The notes beneath the pieces are model-generated. The model was given only the letters and a program-made list of their open reading frames with translations, made no database searches and was not told the DNA's origin. Below, piece by piece: positions 48,794 to 59,914 of a DNA stretch of 64,000 bases (positions are counted from its first letter, which is position 1; every line of letters starts with the position of its first letter). The position numbers and the translations under genes were made by a program. This stretch comes from Saururus chinensis (lineage: Eukaryota; Streptophyta; Magnoliopsida; Piperales; Saururaceae), in contig CP141140.1 in NCBI GenBank assembly GCA_035235625.1, positions 19,984,685 to 20,048,684 of the forward strand, written 5' to 3'.

Positions 48794-50540
48794 ACATATC
48801 CCATGAACTTTCTTTATCTTATTTCTCTTTACTACAAGGTGTAAAACTGTAATAGATAGTATTTGACTGTTCTCTCTTTGTATAATAAAATTTACTGGCA
48901 TTGGGCTGCAAATTTCTTTCTGCACAGGTGTGACATAGTTGCTGGTGATATAATAAGGTTATTAGTACTGTAAACCTGCATATCTACAATGAGGTAAAAC
49001 TCAACCATTGAGGTTCTTACAAGATGTCTAACAATTGCTTGGATGCAGAGAGATAAGAAGCGAATGGTGGCAGACAAATTGTTTTTCAGCTATAATAGCA
49101 GCTTAGCTTGCATGGTGAGATGGGTACATGTCGTACGATAGTCCTCATTCTAGGCTGTTTTACGCATACAACTTGCTTGCGAAGCACTCCCATGATACGA
49201 TATTCCGCAGTTGAAATGGTTAAGGATTCTTAAAGTGTGAGGCATGAACCTGCTAGCTTGTGTTTTGCGATCACATCCAGTTTCTCGATCGTATGACGCA
49301 TTAAGATGAGCTGCAGAATCTCCTATCTCACATTTCCTGAAGTATTATTACCTCCACATTTCGCAAACTATCGAGGCTACATACCTGTGAGCTGTACTCC
49401 GCCACCCCTTCTTTTTCTTCCTCCTATCTAGGAAAGGGGTTCATTAATCATTAGAGATACCCATTCGCTCATCCATCTCATGGATTGAAAAACCATATTG
49501 AATCACTGTTTCGTAGTTTGAGCTAAAATAATTCCCACTTTCGAATAATATTCTAGATTAGCAATTTTGAGGATGGGGCCCGCTGTGATGGATAAATAAA
49601 AGGCAATTAAATAATGCTTTTTAAGGTTGTATATTATAATATTTATTGTTATTTAAATATAAATTAATAGTTCTATTTGGCAAACAAAATTATTCTATAA
49701 TGATAGCTCTATTTTATAAACCCATGAATAATATGGGACGCCAGATGTAAATCCGACGGCCCATAGAGCCCGAGCTCATATAGAGATATATGAGCCTGGG
49801 CTCATATAAATGGGACTCTTTATATAATTTAAGTAGTTGGGTATTTTTAAAAAATATTTTAAGTTTATTTTCCCTTTTTTTAGATGTTAGTTTTATCATT
49901 TAATAAAAATTAATATTTTTCTAAATATAACTATTATTATAAGACGTAATTATTATACAAATATTTTCCTATAAAAAATTAGCTAAGTAAACAAAAGAAA
50001 AGTTAATTAGTATTTTGTTCTTCTACAATATAAGGATAAATTAGTTATAATTGGCATATTAGTAAATGATCACATGGACATCCAATAGCATATGCCAGAT
50101 CAAAGGGAGACAAGCGAATTAAATTTGCCCGCCGCATGATCAATGATCATCCAATGGTGATGCGTACACGTATGCGCATCGTGTATGGCAAACACGTGCT
50201 AAGGAGTCTTTAATGTATATTTGCTTTAAATTTCAATCTTCATCTAATATTACTAAGACAACTTAAGTACAAGGTAAAAGTTTATAAGAGCATGCGCTAC
50301 GCTCTCTCGTAAACGGGCCTCTTTTATATTAACTGTCAATTATATTAGAATAGTGCTATATTGGCCTAGAAAGCTCCTCTATGCCCCCGTTTCTCACTTA
50401 CCTTGTTCAAACAAAATAAATCTCTCCTATTCTTCCAATAAAAAATAATAATTACCTATTTTAAACTTTTTTTAGTGATAACACTAACAATACTCATTGC
50501 CCCACCTCATAACATGTAATTGCTAGTTGGACCCTTTTTT
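48794..50540. other. Intergenic DNA
   Basis: No gene supported on either strand. AT content rises after 49,550. I see no inverted repeat, LTR or RNA gene. Confidence 0.4.
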
Positions 50541-53346
50541 TGTCATGACCTAAGTCTTGAAAAGGGTCTAAAGACCATCAACACCATCGAAGTGCACCTA
50601 AGCTCAAGCTATGACAATACAATAACATATATTTTGTAAGAGATAAAGAATTTAATCTGAAACATAAACAACCTTTTTACTAAACTTTTATTGAATCAAA
50701 TAACATGAGTTTCACCTAAGAGGTGTTTATCTGTAACTACAAAATATTTACTAATGCTCAAAGAAATCAAATTAATCTTAATTCTCTTCGTTATCTTGTG
50801 ACTGTTATCTCTATCCTTTCTTGACGTTTTTACGCATCCAAATTTGTAAATAAACTTGTGCGCAAAAAATACGCCCGGTAGAATAGACATTCTACCTGTG
50901 AGCCAAAGTTCTGTGATCATACCTCAAATATAACATGTTTTGTAATTTAGCATTCACTGATCATATTCAAACTCAGCATTGTATATCTATGCATAACCAA
51001 CATATATACATGACTATTTAATTCAATATTCACATAATTTTTCATCATAACATAAGTTTGCATAATCACCATATGCCTCGTAAAACATAACACACACAGA
51101 GCCTATTCCCAATATCACCTAGAGAACTTAGCTATATGATCTGTGGGTTGCGTCAATGTAAAAACGTCGTGGGTGGTCATATGCGTGCATTCATAATGAC
51201 ATGTGAAAACCAGGAGGGAACTACCAAAGGCTAAGGTCCACCCTCATCCCTACATGGCACATGGGTAAAATTATTATCTTGCTCTTGAAGTTAAGGCACT
51301 ACACCCTGACCTTAACTCCCCTTGATCAACTACTCACTCTTAGGTTGGTTCTTAATCCTTGATCTACCATTTATGCAATGTAACACTCTCACATGCCCAC
51401 AAGAAGAGAAAATAGATTCTATGCAATTCAAATCAAAACAACAACTTTCATGATTCACCCATATTATCTATTTAACTCATCAACCTATCATAACATAATT
51501 ATGCACTATTTACCCATATTTGGAATTCATCATAACCTGCATAGAGTGACAAATATACATGCACATATCTATATCAAAGTATCAACATTTTTCATCTCTC
51601 TCTTAAGTATAACCTATAGCATCTCATAGTTAAATCATAACTTTATAATAGTTACACACTTTCCCAACATGCATCCTTCAAACCTCATCCTGTATAAATT
51701 ATTCTATTAACATAGGAGAACGATCATCATTTCAGCCTAGACATGTACAAAACTAATTTGAGTGCATATAAAACCATTTAGAGCAGAACCCATATTTGCG
51801 TTTTAGGGTAAAACTTACTTCTAACAATTTAGTGCAAAATATTCATCAAATCATTCATCAACTTACTTTAAATCACATCTTTATTCAGCATTGGGGCAAG
51901 ACTTATTTTGCTAAAACACATGCCCAACGTTGGAATAGAATTACCTATTCAATCACAACCCATGCATATGACTACCTCTGCATAGGATACATATCTAATT
52001 TAAGTCATATCTCATATATGAACACAATTTCTATAAATGAATCAAACAACAAGAGAACAATGTATACATTTACCCATTTCATATGTAGACATTAGGCAAT
52101 ATATTTTCCATACATTGGACATGGCCTCATACTTAACTTAGCTTGTATCTCAACCCTTAACAATGCTTGTATTTACTATAAAACGTATCACATATATAGA
52201 AATAGTGTAGACATACATCACCCATATTGTTAAGAATATTTCACAATACATCTAGCATGAAGAATTTATCTCACACATGCATATATAATCATAATTAATC
52301 AAACGATTCATGTTAGAAAACATGCAATGTTGTAGGTGAGGGTCCTCACATTGGCCTACTCCAAAGCTATGCCCAAAAACTACTCTTCTTCTCTAAAACC
52401 TAGCATAAAAATCCAATTCAATGCTCTAATCAATGGCTGAGAATTATAAACTATAATTGGATGAAATAAAGGAAGAAAAGACATGGTTTTGGGCATTTTC
52501 TCTTGCCCAAAATCTACTATGAATAGTGATTTCGAAATTGGGGGAGGAATGGGTTGACCCAAATTAGGGAAGAAGACTAGAATTCACAAAAAAAAAACTA
52601 CCTTTCTTGCTTTCCCTTTGCAACCCAGCCCTCTTGCCGCTTAAGCTTCACCCTTAACGCCTTCACCTGTCACCGGAAACCTCCTCAAACCGCTGCCCGC
52701 TGGAAAGTGAGGAAGAGGGAGGATGAGGCGAGTTCTATGCAAGGAGGGGAAGGGAGAGATGAGCTGAGAGAGAAGCAGGGAGAGATGGAGAGTCGTAATG
52801 CAGAGAGGAAGAAGGAGAGTCATTGGGAAGGAATGGGTTTTCTTTTCCCGTCTCCAGTAGAACCTAGGGCTAGGGGAGAAGAGGCCATCTCTCCCCTGAT
52901 GTTCCCAGAAAAGAAAAGCCTGAAGGGTCTGAGTTGCACTCAGACCCGAACCGGGTTCAAGCCATTATTAAAACACAGGTTTACACTTCCTAACCTAGCT
53001 TTGACTATGTTTCTCCCCCCTCCTCCCTCTACCTTCTCCTATGGTCCCCACATCTTTTTCTTCCCACATCCTTTTTCTTGATAGTCAAGGAGATGGGGGC
53101 AACACCATGCCTAGGTTAGATTTGGTCTAGCCATGTTAGGTTCAAATCACCCTTGCCTTGTTGGTTGTCAAGTAGAATGAGGAGGATAAAAAAAAAACAT
53201 GAGGTGGTAGTGGAGATTGTTGGACCATGGTATGGTTCAGGCACATTTTGGTCTAATGTTATCGCAGTTTGGGTGAGCCGATACGGGCCACAGGGTCCAA
53301 GGGTGGTGGAGGCAGTCACGCCGACCCTACAGGAACCATCGTTACA
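50541..53346. mobile_element. Probable solo LTR or LTR fragment of a Del/Tekay-type gypsy element
   Basis: The region starts TGTCATGACCTAAGTCTTGA, close to the TGTCAYGACC start common in plant gypsy LTRs, and ends ...CATCGTTACA, giving TG...CA ends. Its length (2.8 kb) and its mixture of AT-rich direct words with a late GA-rich stretch (about 52,700-52,820) are what I would expect of Del/Tekay LTRs. No matching second copy, coding region or target-site duplication (flanks TTTTT and CTAAA) was found, so this is an inference from termini and composition. Confidence 0.35.
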
Positions 53347-54057
53347 CTAAATTCAGCCTATGACACACACACACATTAGGCATGTGACTAAGATATGCAT
53401 TAACATGTTGTGGGGCCCAAACGCACAAATTATGTGTTGATGGTGAGACCCATGGTTAGCGAGGGGTCGACCATGTCGCGGACTTGGCTGTGTACAGGGG
53501 TCCAGGCTTCCATGGGCTCTGACAGATTGAGCCCGCTCCCGTTATGTTTAACTCTCTTAAATTAAACTTGAAAAACTTAGCAAAAAAGGCCCGTTATAGG
53601 AAAGCCCAAAAGCCTGTTTTAGGCCAGTTTAATTAGAGAAAGGAGGAGTAGTATAAAGGGAAAGAAGAGGGAGAGGAGCCCTAATTAGTCCCCCCCCCCT
53701 TCTCCCAATCTGCCCCTCTCCCCTTTGCTTGGGTCAGCCTCATTCTAGGGTTTCTTGGTGAAATCCTTGCTAGCCGCCCCCTTTCTCCTCCTCTCCTCAA
53801 TCTTGGATGTGGTGCAAGAGAGAAATTTGATCCCTTACTGGTTGGTGCTTGAAGAAGAGGGCTTTGAGACATCATCTTGCTGAGTTTTGCATCCAATAGT
53901 GAAGGCTTTGAGGGATCAACACATCTAAGAGGTAACTCCCCTTCTCTCTTAATATCTAGTGTTTGGGAAGAGTGAATCGAAGGATTTAAGGGCGTGCCAA
54001 GGGCAGGATAGCCCACGGTTAGTACGTTTTGGCTTCCATTTTGATTTCCTTTATACT
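53347..54057. other. Repeat-like sequence hosting the gypsy-derived insertion
   Basis: No intact gene. It contains a TATAAAG at about 53,653 followed by GAGGAGCCCTAATTAG-type sequence, resembling the U3/R part of an LTR, and it resumes after 55,465 beyond the inserted element. It is probably old retroelement DNA, perhaps continuous with the probable LTR before it. Confidence 0.3.
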
Positions 54058-54390
54058 TGTTGTGCACGGGTGCACTTGGCTCAGTACCCTCCTTTATTTC
54101 AGTACTTTATTTCTGTTATTTAGGCTAGTTTTCCTTATGTTAGTCATTGACTGTTATTTGTATTCTGTTATGAACTATAATAGGTATACTAGTGGACCAC
54201 GGGTGAACCGGGCCCCACTAGTGGCATGATTCCCAAGGTGGGAGGGTGCGACTCCCCATAAAGGATCGTCTCCCTCCTTGGTTAGGCATGCTTATTGAAT
54301 TTCAGTTATTTTCTCCCCTTTCTTCCAACTTCTTTCCCTTTCTCTGCATAAAACTCCTGTGTACCGATTGTGCCTACACCGGGCACAACA
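54058..54390 (+). repeat. 5' LTR of the deleted gypsy element
   Basis: Direct repeat of 55,129-55,461 over 333 bp. It contains GGTATACTAGTGGACCACGG and GACTCCCCATAAAGG in both copies. Confidence 0.88.
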
Positions 54391-54444
54391 TTGGTATCTC
54401 AGCCACGTTGTTGGCTTCAGCTTCTTCCATGGGCGGAGTGGTCT

Positions 54445-55098
54445 TATAACACCGCCGACCACACTCGTGCCAGATTCACTCCTTTCGAGGTCCTATATGG
54501 GAGACCGCCCCCAACAGTGTTATTGTATGTTCCCCATCGCTCCTTGGTGGCTGAGGTTGATTATATGCTTCAGACTCGGGACGGGGTTCTTTGCCAGCTT
54601 AAGGATAACTTGTCATCTGCTCAAAACAGGATGAAGCAGATCTATGATACTCATCACATGGATCGAGAGTTCGCGGTGGGTGACTTAGTTTATGTTTCCG
54701 TTCTTCCTCAGCGCCAGGTCTCCTTGTTTCAGCCTGAGCCCTCCAAGCTCGCCCCCCGTTTCCATGGGCCATATGCTATAGCGGAGCGCATTGGTTCGGT
54801 TGCTTACCGCCTGACTCTTCCGCCTGGGTCACTGGTTCACACTGTCTTTCATGTATCCAGGCTACGTCATTGCATTGGCAACCCGTCCTTGGCCACTAAT
54901 GCTCCACCACCTCCTTTGATGGGTCCTGTAGTTTCTACCGAACCGGTTCCTGCAGCGCTGCTTGATAAGCGTCATGTCCACCTCTCTGGTCGTATTATCA
55001 CGGAGGTTTTAGTTTCTTGGCAGGGCCAGCCACTTCAGGATGCTACTTGGTTGTCTGAGGATGAGTTTATGATCCGGTATCCTTCCTGGTCGCCTTGA
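54445..55098 (+). pseudogene. Gypsy polyprotein remnant: integrase C-terminus plus chromodomain
   Basis: Open to a stop at 55,098. Starts mid-integrase (WSYNTADHTRARFTPFEVLY GRPPP), continues with the conserved C-terminal part (FAVGDLVYV, KLAPRFHGPYAIAERIGSVA, VFHVSRLRHCIG) and ends in a chromodomain-like segment (VLVSWQGQPLQDATWLSEDE). Chromodomains of chromoviruses direct integration to heterochromatin. Everything upstream in the polyprotein is missing, although the remaining frame is undamaged. Confidence 0.85.
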
Positions 55099-55128
55099 GG
55101 TCAAGGCGTGTGCGGAAGCATGGTGGAG

Positions 55129-55461
55129 TGTTGTGCACGGGTGCACTTGGCTCAGTACCCTTCTTTATTTTAGTACTTTATTTCTGTTATTTAGGCTAGT
55201 TTCCCTTATGTTAGCCATTGACTGTTATTTGTATTCTGTTATGAATTGTAATAGGTATACTAGTGGACCACGGGTGAACTGGGCCCCACTAGTGGCATGA
55301 TTTCCAAGGTGGAAGGGCGCGACTCCCCATAAAGGGTCGTCTCCCTCCTTGGTTAGGCATGCTTATTGAATTCTAGTTATTTTCTCCCCTTTCTTCCTAT
55401 TTCTTTCCCTTTCTCTGCGTAAAACTCATGTGTACCGATTGTGCCCACACCAGGCACAACA
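55129..55461 (+). repeat. 3' LTR of the deleted gypsy element
   Basis: Second copy of the 333-bp LTR. The stretch GGAAGCATGGTGGAG just before it is the likely polypurine tract. Confidence 0.88.
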
Positions 55462-55648
55462 CTTGTTTTTCGTTGGATGGTATATATTGCTTATTGATTA
55501 GAGTTAATTTGCATGTTTTGTGTAGATTAATCATAAATTTTGAATTTTTATTGGTGTGCCAACCCCTATCTGCCATGCTTCCACTGGGCGTCCAATCTAC
55601 AAAATTGACGAGGAGGCAAAAGATAGAGGTAGAGTCATAGATAGATGA

Positions 55649-55986
55649 TGTGGACGGTTGTCCACATGCATGGAACGGCACAGGGAGACCGGGAAAGGGG
55701 AGAGTGGATGACATGGTCATCAAACAGAAAGGAGAGAAGCACAGAAGAAAGGGAAGAAGATTAGACAATTAATCATTCATTAATCAACTTAGGGCGTAGC
55801 CTTTACATTTAAATAGGCTAACTAATGGACTCACTAACAAGCACCTAAGGCCCATTAGCATAATTAAAATGAATCACTAATTACCTAATTAACTAAATTA
55901 CCTAAATACCCTTATTTTATAATACTAATTAAAGCACTAATTACCCTAGCACGTGGCCCAGTGGCAGCCTTAAAACATGCACAACA
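55649..55986 (-). repeat. 3' LTR of the gene-carrying retroelement
   Basis: Begins TGTGGACGGTTGTCCACATG and ends ACATGCACAACA on plus; partner of 59,578-59,914. Confidence 0.88.
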
Positions 55987-56001
55987 TTCCACCCCGCTTC
56001 C
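55987..56001 (-). other. Polypurine tract of the gene-carrying retroelement
   Basis: On the minus strand GGAAGCGGGGTGGAA abuts the start of the 3' LTR, the position where plus-strand DNA synthesis is primed. Confidence 0.6.
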
Positions 56002-56309
56002 GTACCACCTCATCTTCGAGGTGACCTAAAACTCCAAACACAAGGCCCACCATAGCTCCGCTGTGAAGAGCCGGTCCAGAACTGTGAAAGCGGCGGAGTG
56101 CTTTGGAGTACAAGCGGCCGCAGTCAGAAAAGATAGCCTCCTAACACATATGCTGAATTCATAGAGCTGAAGTGATGCCGGAAGGACTGGAGGTAATAGT
56201 GTCATCCTTGTGCCATTCCACCTGAACACATGGCTGAGAGCGGTGAAGATGGAGAACCAGTCCAGTCCAGCAACATCATATATCTTTTACACAATGAAGA
56301 ACCTCAGCA

Positions 56310-57255
56310 CAATGAACAAGCAGCCACCTCTCATCCTTGTCGCCAAAACCTCCTTACCATCTGCTTCAACTACCTCTGCTATGGCATTCTCAACACTACC
56401 AGACACCGAGATACCCACCAAGTGGAAATCCTTAATATTTTCATGTAACCGCTGCTCCAGTTGGGCTACAAATGTTGTTGAGGCTATTGACAGAAGAATA
56501 ACTGATGCGCCAACTGAGAGTACTGCTACGGATTCCTCATCGCCATATAATACACTTGTGGCTTGGGCTTCTTTGCTGGCAGAAGCATCAATATATCCTC
56601 ATCTTTAGAAATGTCAGTAGGACGAGTCCCAGCCAAACCGCTAGCTTCAACAAGCCGAGCTAAAGAAGGAAGATAAACATCATAGCCAAGAACAGCAAAG
56701 TGTATATTTAGCAAGTTTGTCGCGATGCCAAATCCCATTGCTCCCAAACCAATAAAACCAATTATCTTGATGGTACTTGAGGAAGTTGCAATGTTGTGGT
56801 CAAGCTCCTAAGGACTATAGGCTTGTGCATTCACAGTAGCTGTAAGACTGAGTCCAATTGATTTCTCCAAAGCCTTCATAAGTGTAGAGTTTTCACCATC
56901 TCCATTTTTATAGGAAGATCCAGAAATAAGTTGTTGATGAGCCACAGTAACATTGCAAATTATGTCATAAAGAATTTGAGAATGAATGCCTGCAATAGTT
57001 CCAAAAAATGTGGCCTTCATGGAAGCAACAAGATGTAGACTCTCACACATTACAGATAGAATAGTTTGTGCCCTTGAAATTACATCAAACCTTCCAGATG
57101 ACACAGCCATAAGTTGGCCGCATAAATTCTTTGAGACTCCTTTGAATACACGTGCATCAACAAGAAAATCGGCCCAATCTAAAAGTTGCTTGTCCAGTTT
57201 TTGTATGAAAACCTGGAGACACCCACAGAGAAGGCCATGTAACTCTGTTTGCTGC
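56310..57255 (-). pseudogene. Captured fragment of a HIBADH-like/class II aldolase fusion gene (Arabidopsis At1g18270-like)
   Basis: Read on minus, the order of motifs follows the two tandem dehydrogenase domains of that plant protein. The end of the first domain comes first (VFKGVSKNLCGQLMAVSSGR; SRAQTILSVMCESLHLV; VAHQQLISGSSYKNGDGENS; LEKSIGLSLTATVNAQAYSP). The start of the second follows (IIGFIGLGAMGFGIATNLL, a Rossmann glycine motif; VLGYDVYLPSLARLVEASGL). After a frameshift near 56,590 it continues as AQATSVLYGDEESVAVLSVG and TTFVAQLEQRLHEN. A piece is deleted between the aldehyde-binding half and VAHQQL. No intron interrupts the readable parts, suggesting capture from spliced RNA. It is not functional: frames shift and stops intervene. 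Confidence 0.7.
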
Positions 57256-57339
57256 CTCTACATCTCAATTGTTGGATGAAGCTCCATCATGCTTTGCAAC
57301 AAAACTGTAAGAATCAGTGGATAATTGGCTGGGTTGAAA

Positions 57340-57950
57340 ATTGAAGTCACCATAGTGGAACCATGGAGAAAATCAAACCCACCCTTAGCTCCACGAGTAG
57401 GATGGAAAAAATAGATAAAAGATTTGTCTGAAACCACAGACAGGGGACGGATTTTGGCCCGCAGGACAGTTTCAAAAGCAAAATGTTTATCAGGAATTCT
57501 TTCCCGATAGACTTCATTCCCACAGAGGTTTCGCCATTCACGGAAGCCTTCTCTAATGATGCTATCAAATTGGGACTGGATTGGTAGCTTGTCTCTGTTA
57601 GTCTGAAACCAGTCGGCTATAACAACAATGAGGGCTGGGCATGCACTTTCACCTGCAGCCCGCTCACTCCTTTGGTCGATGGAAGCAAAAATGATTTCAG
57701 TGGAGAACTGCACATGCCCATCTCGGCTAATGCCCTCTTTCTACTCCCAATTTCCAATAGCAAAATTATCATTGACCAAATTCAGATACTGATTACCTAG
57801 TGCTTCTTCGTCGGACTTCTGCCACCCTAAACCAAAAGATTCATCAGAGGAACTCAGCTGCCGACGATCAAAATTAATATCATAATAGGTGGTGGCCTGG
57901 AAACTCTAGAGCAATTCATCGAACAGATGGTGGTCGTAGAGAACACCCCC
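57340..57950 (-). pseudogene. Captured host gene fragment resembling the plant EEIG1/EHBP1 (C2-NT) family
   Basis: The open frame on minus reads FASIDQRSERAAGESACPAL, then VVIADWFQTNRDKLPIQSQF, IIREGFREWRNLCGNEVY, RIPDKHFAFETVLRAKIRPL and FDFLHG. Upstream, with a stop between, are LFDELL, SFQATTYYDINFDRRQ and SFGLGWQKSDEEALGNQYLN. This is a well-conserved block in plant proteins usually annotated as EEIG1/EHBP1 N-terminal domain proteins, recalled from the family rather than searched. The upstream C2-like part is not here. Two in-frame stops (near 57,907 and 57,740) show decay. Continuity across what should be several exons suggests an RNA-derived copy. Confidence 0.55.
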
Positions 57951-58218
57951 CATGGTCGACGTCGAATTGGCCCGGACAGAATTCCTGGCAGAGTTGAGCA
58001 ACCTGTAGCCTGTAGCTTATCCCATAGGCATGAGGGAAGGATTTGTTGCGGAACAATGGATGATCGTCGGGTGGCTGGCAGGCTTCCATTTCCATCAGAC
58101 ATAGTTTGCTAAAGACAACCCAGTAGCATGCGATGCAGGAGTAGCAGACTGAGGCTGGGAGTGCATTGAAATCTTTGACAGAATGTGGGGACAAAAGTCC
58201 AACCCAGATGACTGAAGC

Positions 58219-59109
58219 CTAGGCTAGTGGTAGCAGACGACGCTGGGTGGTGGCCATCGGCTGTCCCATGGCGGAAGTCACGGTGACCCAGAGTGGGAAA
58301 AGGCCACCTCCCCTACTCGGACCAGAGTGGCGAATCCCCCGTACAATCCGCTGAGGATAGAAATCCTTCCACACTAGCCACCATCGATTGAGTTTATCAC
58401 AGTCGTAAATCCAGGGATGCCGCACATCTTCTATACTGATCTGGGAAAACCGGTCCCGAAAATCCCGTGTAATCAGGGAGGCGTCATCTCCAATCAGGAA
58501 ACATTGCTGACCTAGAGATTGCAATGGTGACGGCTCACCCGGCGCTACAACGGCGGCTACATCCGTGATGGAGGCGGATGGCCGGAGGAGGAGGCTGGTG
58601 GTCCGGCTATGGAGCAACTGCTGGAATGATGAATTCTCGGCAAACCAAATTTGTTCCTCCGACAACCTGCGTGAGGAGACGCAACGAACCGGTGAATGGA
58701 GCACAGGCCGCTCTGACGGAATAGGCGCTTGCTCTCCGTCCCTCTGGCCTCCCATTTTCTTTTGATGAACCACCTGGATCCGCCTTCGGATCAGAATCTC
58801 CAGGTCCTCCACGATTGAATCCGTGGAAGGATCTTTGAAGCTTGATAGTTCGGCAGCTGTGGTTGAAGGCGAATTCTGAGGTGCGTCGTCGGGGGAGGAT
58901 GGAACGGAGAGGGAGAGGACCAGGAAATCGCGGTCCACATCACTAGCGCCATCTTCGTAGGTATTGGGTGCGAGCTGGCCACAAACTAGTGTCCTACGCG
59001 TCCTTCCCCGGCTGGGACTGGGACTGGCCCTGGGCCTTGGCGGCACGACATGCGTGGCCATCGCGGACGCCTGAACCTCTACTGCCGTTGTGAGGTTCAG
59101 CCCCGGCAT
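58219..59109 (-). CDS. Unrecognised 296-aa open frame in the gene-carrying retroelement
   Basis: The longest intact frame of the element, in its 5' half and on its coding strand. The N-terminus is Pro/Ser/Arg-rich (VVPPRPRASPSPSRGRTRRT). The middle has charged stretches (DLEILIRRRIQVVHQKKMGG; LSEEQIWFAENSSFQQLLHS) and the C-terminal part is Trp-rich (IEDVRHPWIYDCDKLNRWWL). I find no zinc knuckle or gag core. It could be a remnant gag, a third captured gene, or an open frame by chance in GC-rich DNA; overlapping open frames on both strands around 59,000-59,400 are further GC-driven candidates that I do not call. Confidence 0.3.
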   Translation of the reverse strand: MPGLNLTTAVEVQASAMATHVVPPRPRASPSPSRGRTRRTLVCGQLAPNTYEDGASDVDRDFLVLSLSVPSSPDDAPQNSPSTTAAELSSFKDPSTDSIVEDLEILIRRRIQVVHQKKMGGQRDGEQAPIPSERPVLHSPVRCVSSRRLSEEQIWFAENSSFQQLLHSRTTSLLLRPSASITDVAAVVAPGEPSPLQSLGQQCFLIGDDASLITRDFRDRFSQISIEDVRHPWIYDCDKLNRWWLVWKDFYPQRIVRGIRHSGPSRGGGLFPLWVTVTSAMGQPMATTQRRLLPLA

Positions 59110-59560
59110 GGTCTGGAAGACAGTGGAGATGGGCCGGGCACCAGAGAGGTTGATGCGGGGCGAGGGCGACTATGGGATCATGAAGATTGCCCCTGCCCAA
59201 AGAGTGCTCAGCGAAATCACCTGCGTGCCGCTTCCCACATCGCTGACCCACATCGGCATGAGGCCCTACGACTAGGCCGTTGCTGCCCACACCGGTGCAA
59301 GGCCGAACGCCATCATGCCCCTCGCCTGGATGGGAAGTTGGGTCTGCACGCCGTAGTGGTGCTGTTCTGGAGGCTGTGACGGACTGCTCAGGACAGCAGG
59401 AGGTGGCTTTTGTAGAATGGCTGTTGTGCATGTCGTCGCCTCACCCTTTGCTGTGCTCACCATATACATCATTCGGACTTCCAACACGGCTAGGATTTTG
59501 TCGAGCTTGAGTTCGCTGGCTGTCGCAGGATCACCTTAAGTCATGGCTGGGGATCGTAAA

Positions 59561-59573
59561 GGCTCTGATATCA
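59561..59573 (-). other. Primer-binding site of the gene-carrying retroelement
   Basis: On minus, TGATATCAGAGCC follows the 5' LTR after a 4-base gap. It differs by one base from the common TGGTATCAGAGC site complementary to initiator Met tRNA. Confidence 0.75.
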
Positions 59574-59577
59574 ATTA

Positions 59578-59914
59578 TGTGGACGGTTGTCCGCATGCAT
59601 GGAGTGGTGCAGGGAGACCGGGAAAGGGGAGGTGGATGACATGGTCATCAGACAAAAAGGGGAGAAGCACAGAAAAAAGGGAAAAAAATCAAACAATTAA
59701 TCATTCACTAATCAACTTAAGGCATAGCTCTTATATTTAAATAGGCTAACTAATGGGCTCACTAATAAGTACCTAAGGCCCATTAGCATAATTAAAATAA
59801 ATCACTAATTACCTAATTAATTAAATTATCTAAATACCCTTATTTTATAATACTAATTAAAGCATTAATTACCCTAGCACGTGGCCCAGTGACAACCTTA
59901 AAACGTGCACAACA
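59578..59914 (-). repeat. 5' LTR of the gene-carrying retroelement
   Basis: Partner of 55,649-55,986; on minus it starts TGTTGTGCACG and ends CCGTCCACA. Confidence 0.88.

Larger units (their letters stand above)
54058..55461 (+). mobile_element. Internally deleted Ty3/gypsy (chromovirus) LTR element, about 1.4 kb
   Basis: Two direct LTRs of 333 bp (54,058-54,390 and 55,129-55,461), beginning TGTTGTGCAC and ending GCACAACA, flank only 738 bp of interior. The bases ACTTG occur at 54,055-54,059 and 55,461-55,465, overlapping the outer ends, and look like the target duplication. Directly after the left LTR, TTGGTATCTCAGC resembles an initiator-Met-tRNA primer-binding site. The interior keeps only the end of integrase and a chromodomain. 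Gag, protease, RT and RNase H are absent, so it could only have moved with help from a complete relative. The LTRs differ at roughly 20 sites by eye (about 94% identity). Confidence 0.85.
55649..59914 (-). mobile_element. Non-autonomous LTR retroelement (4.27 kb) carrying host gene fragments
   Basis: Direct repeats 55,649-55,986 and 59,578-59,914 (about 338 bp, roughly 94% alike by eye) have TG...CA ends. Just inside the right LTR, read on minus, is TGATATCAGAGCC, one mismatch from the initiator-Met primer-binding site. Just inside the left LTR, read on minus, is GGAAGCGGGGTGGAA, a polypurine tract. These fix the orientation as minus. The interior has no gag, RT or integrase. In its transcription order it contains an unrecognised open frame (59,109-58,219), a fragment resembling a plant EEIG1/EHBP1-type gene, and a fragment of a 3-hydroxyisobutyrate-dehydrogenase-like/aldolase fusion gene. 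No target-site duplication is visible (flanks GATGA and ATAAA). Confidence 0.82.

Noticed and set aside
52641-53081. Charged open frame and its antisense at the end of the probable LTR
   Set aside because: GA-rich low-complexity sequence that is open on both strands; no domain.
59050-59431. Overlapping open frames on both strands in the retroelement
   Set aside because: GC-rich DNA lacks stops in several frames. None shows recognisable motifs, so they are mentioned but not called.
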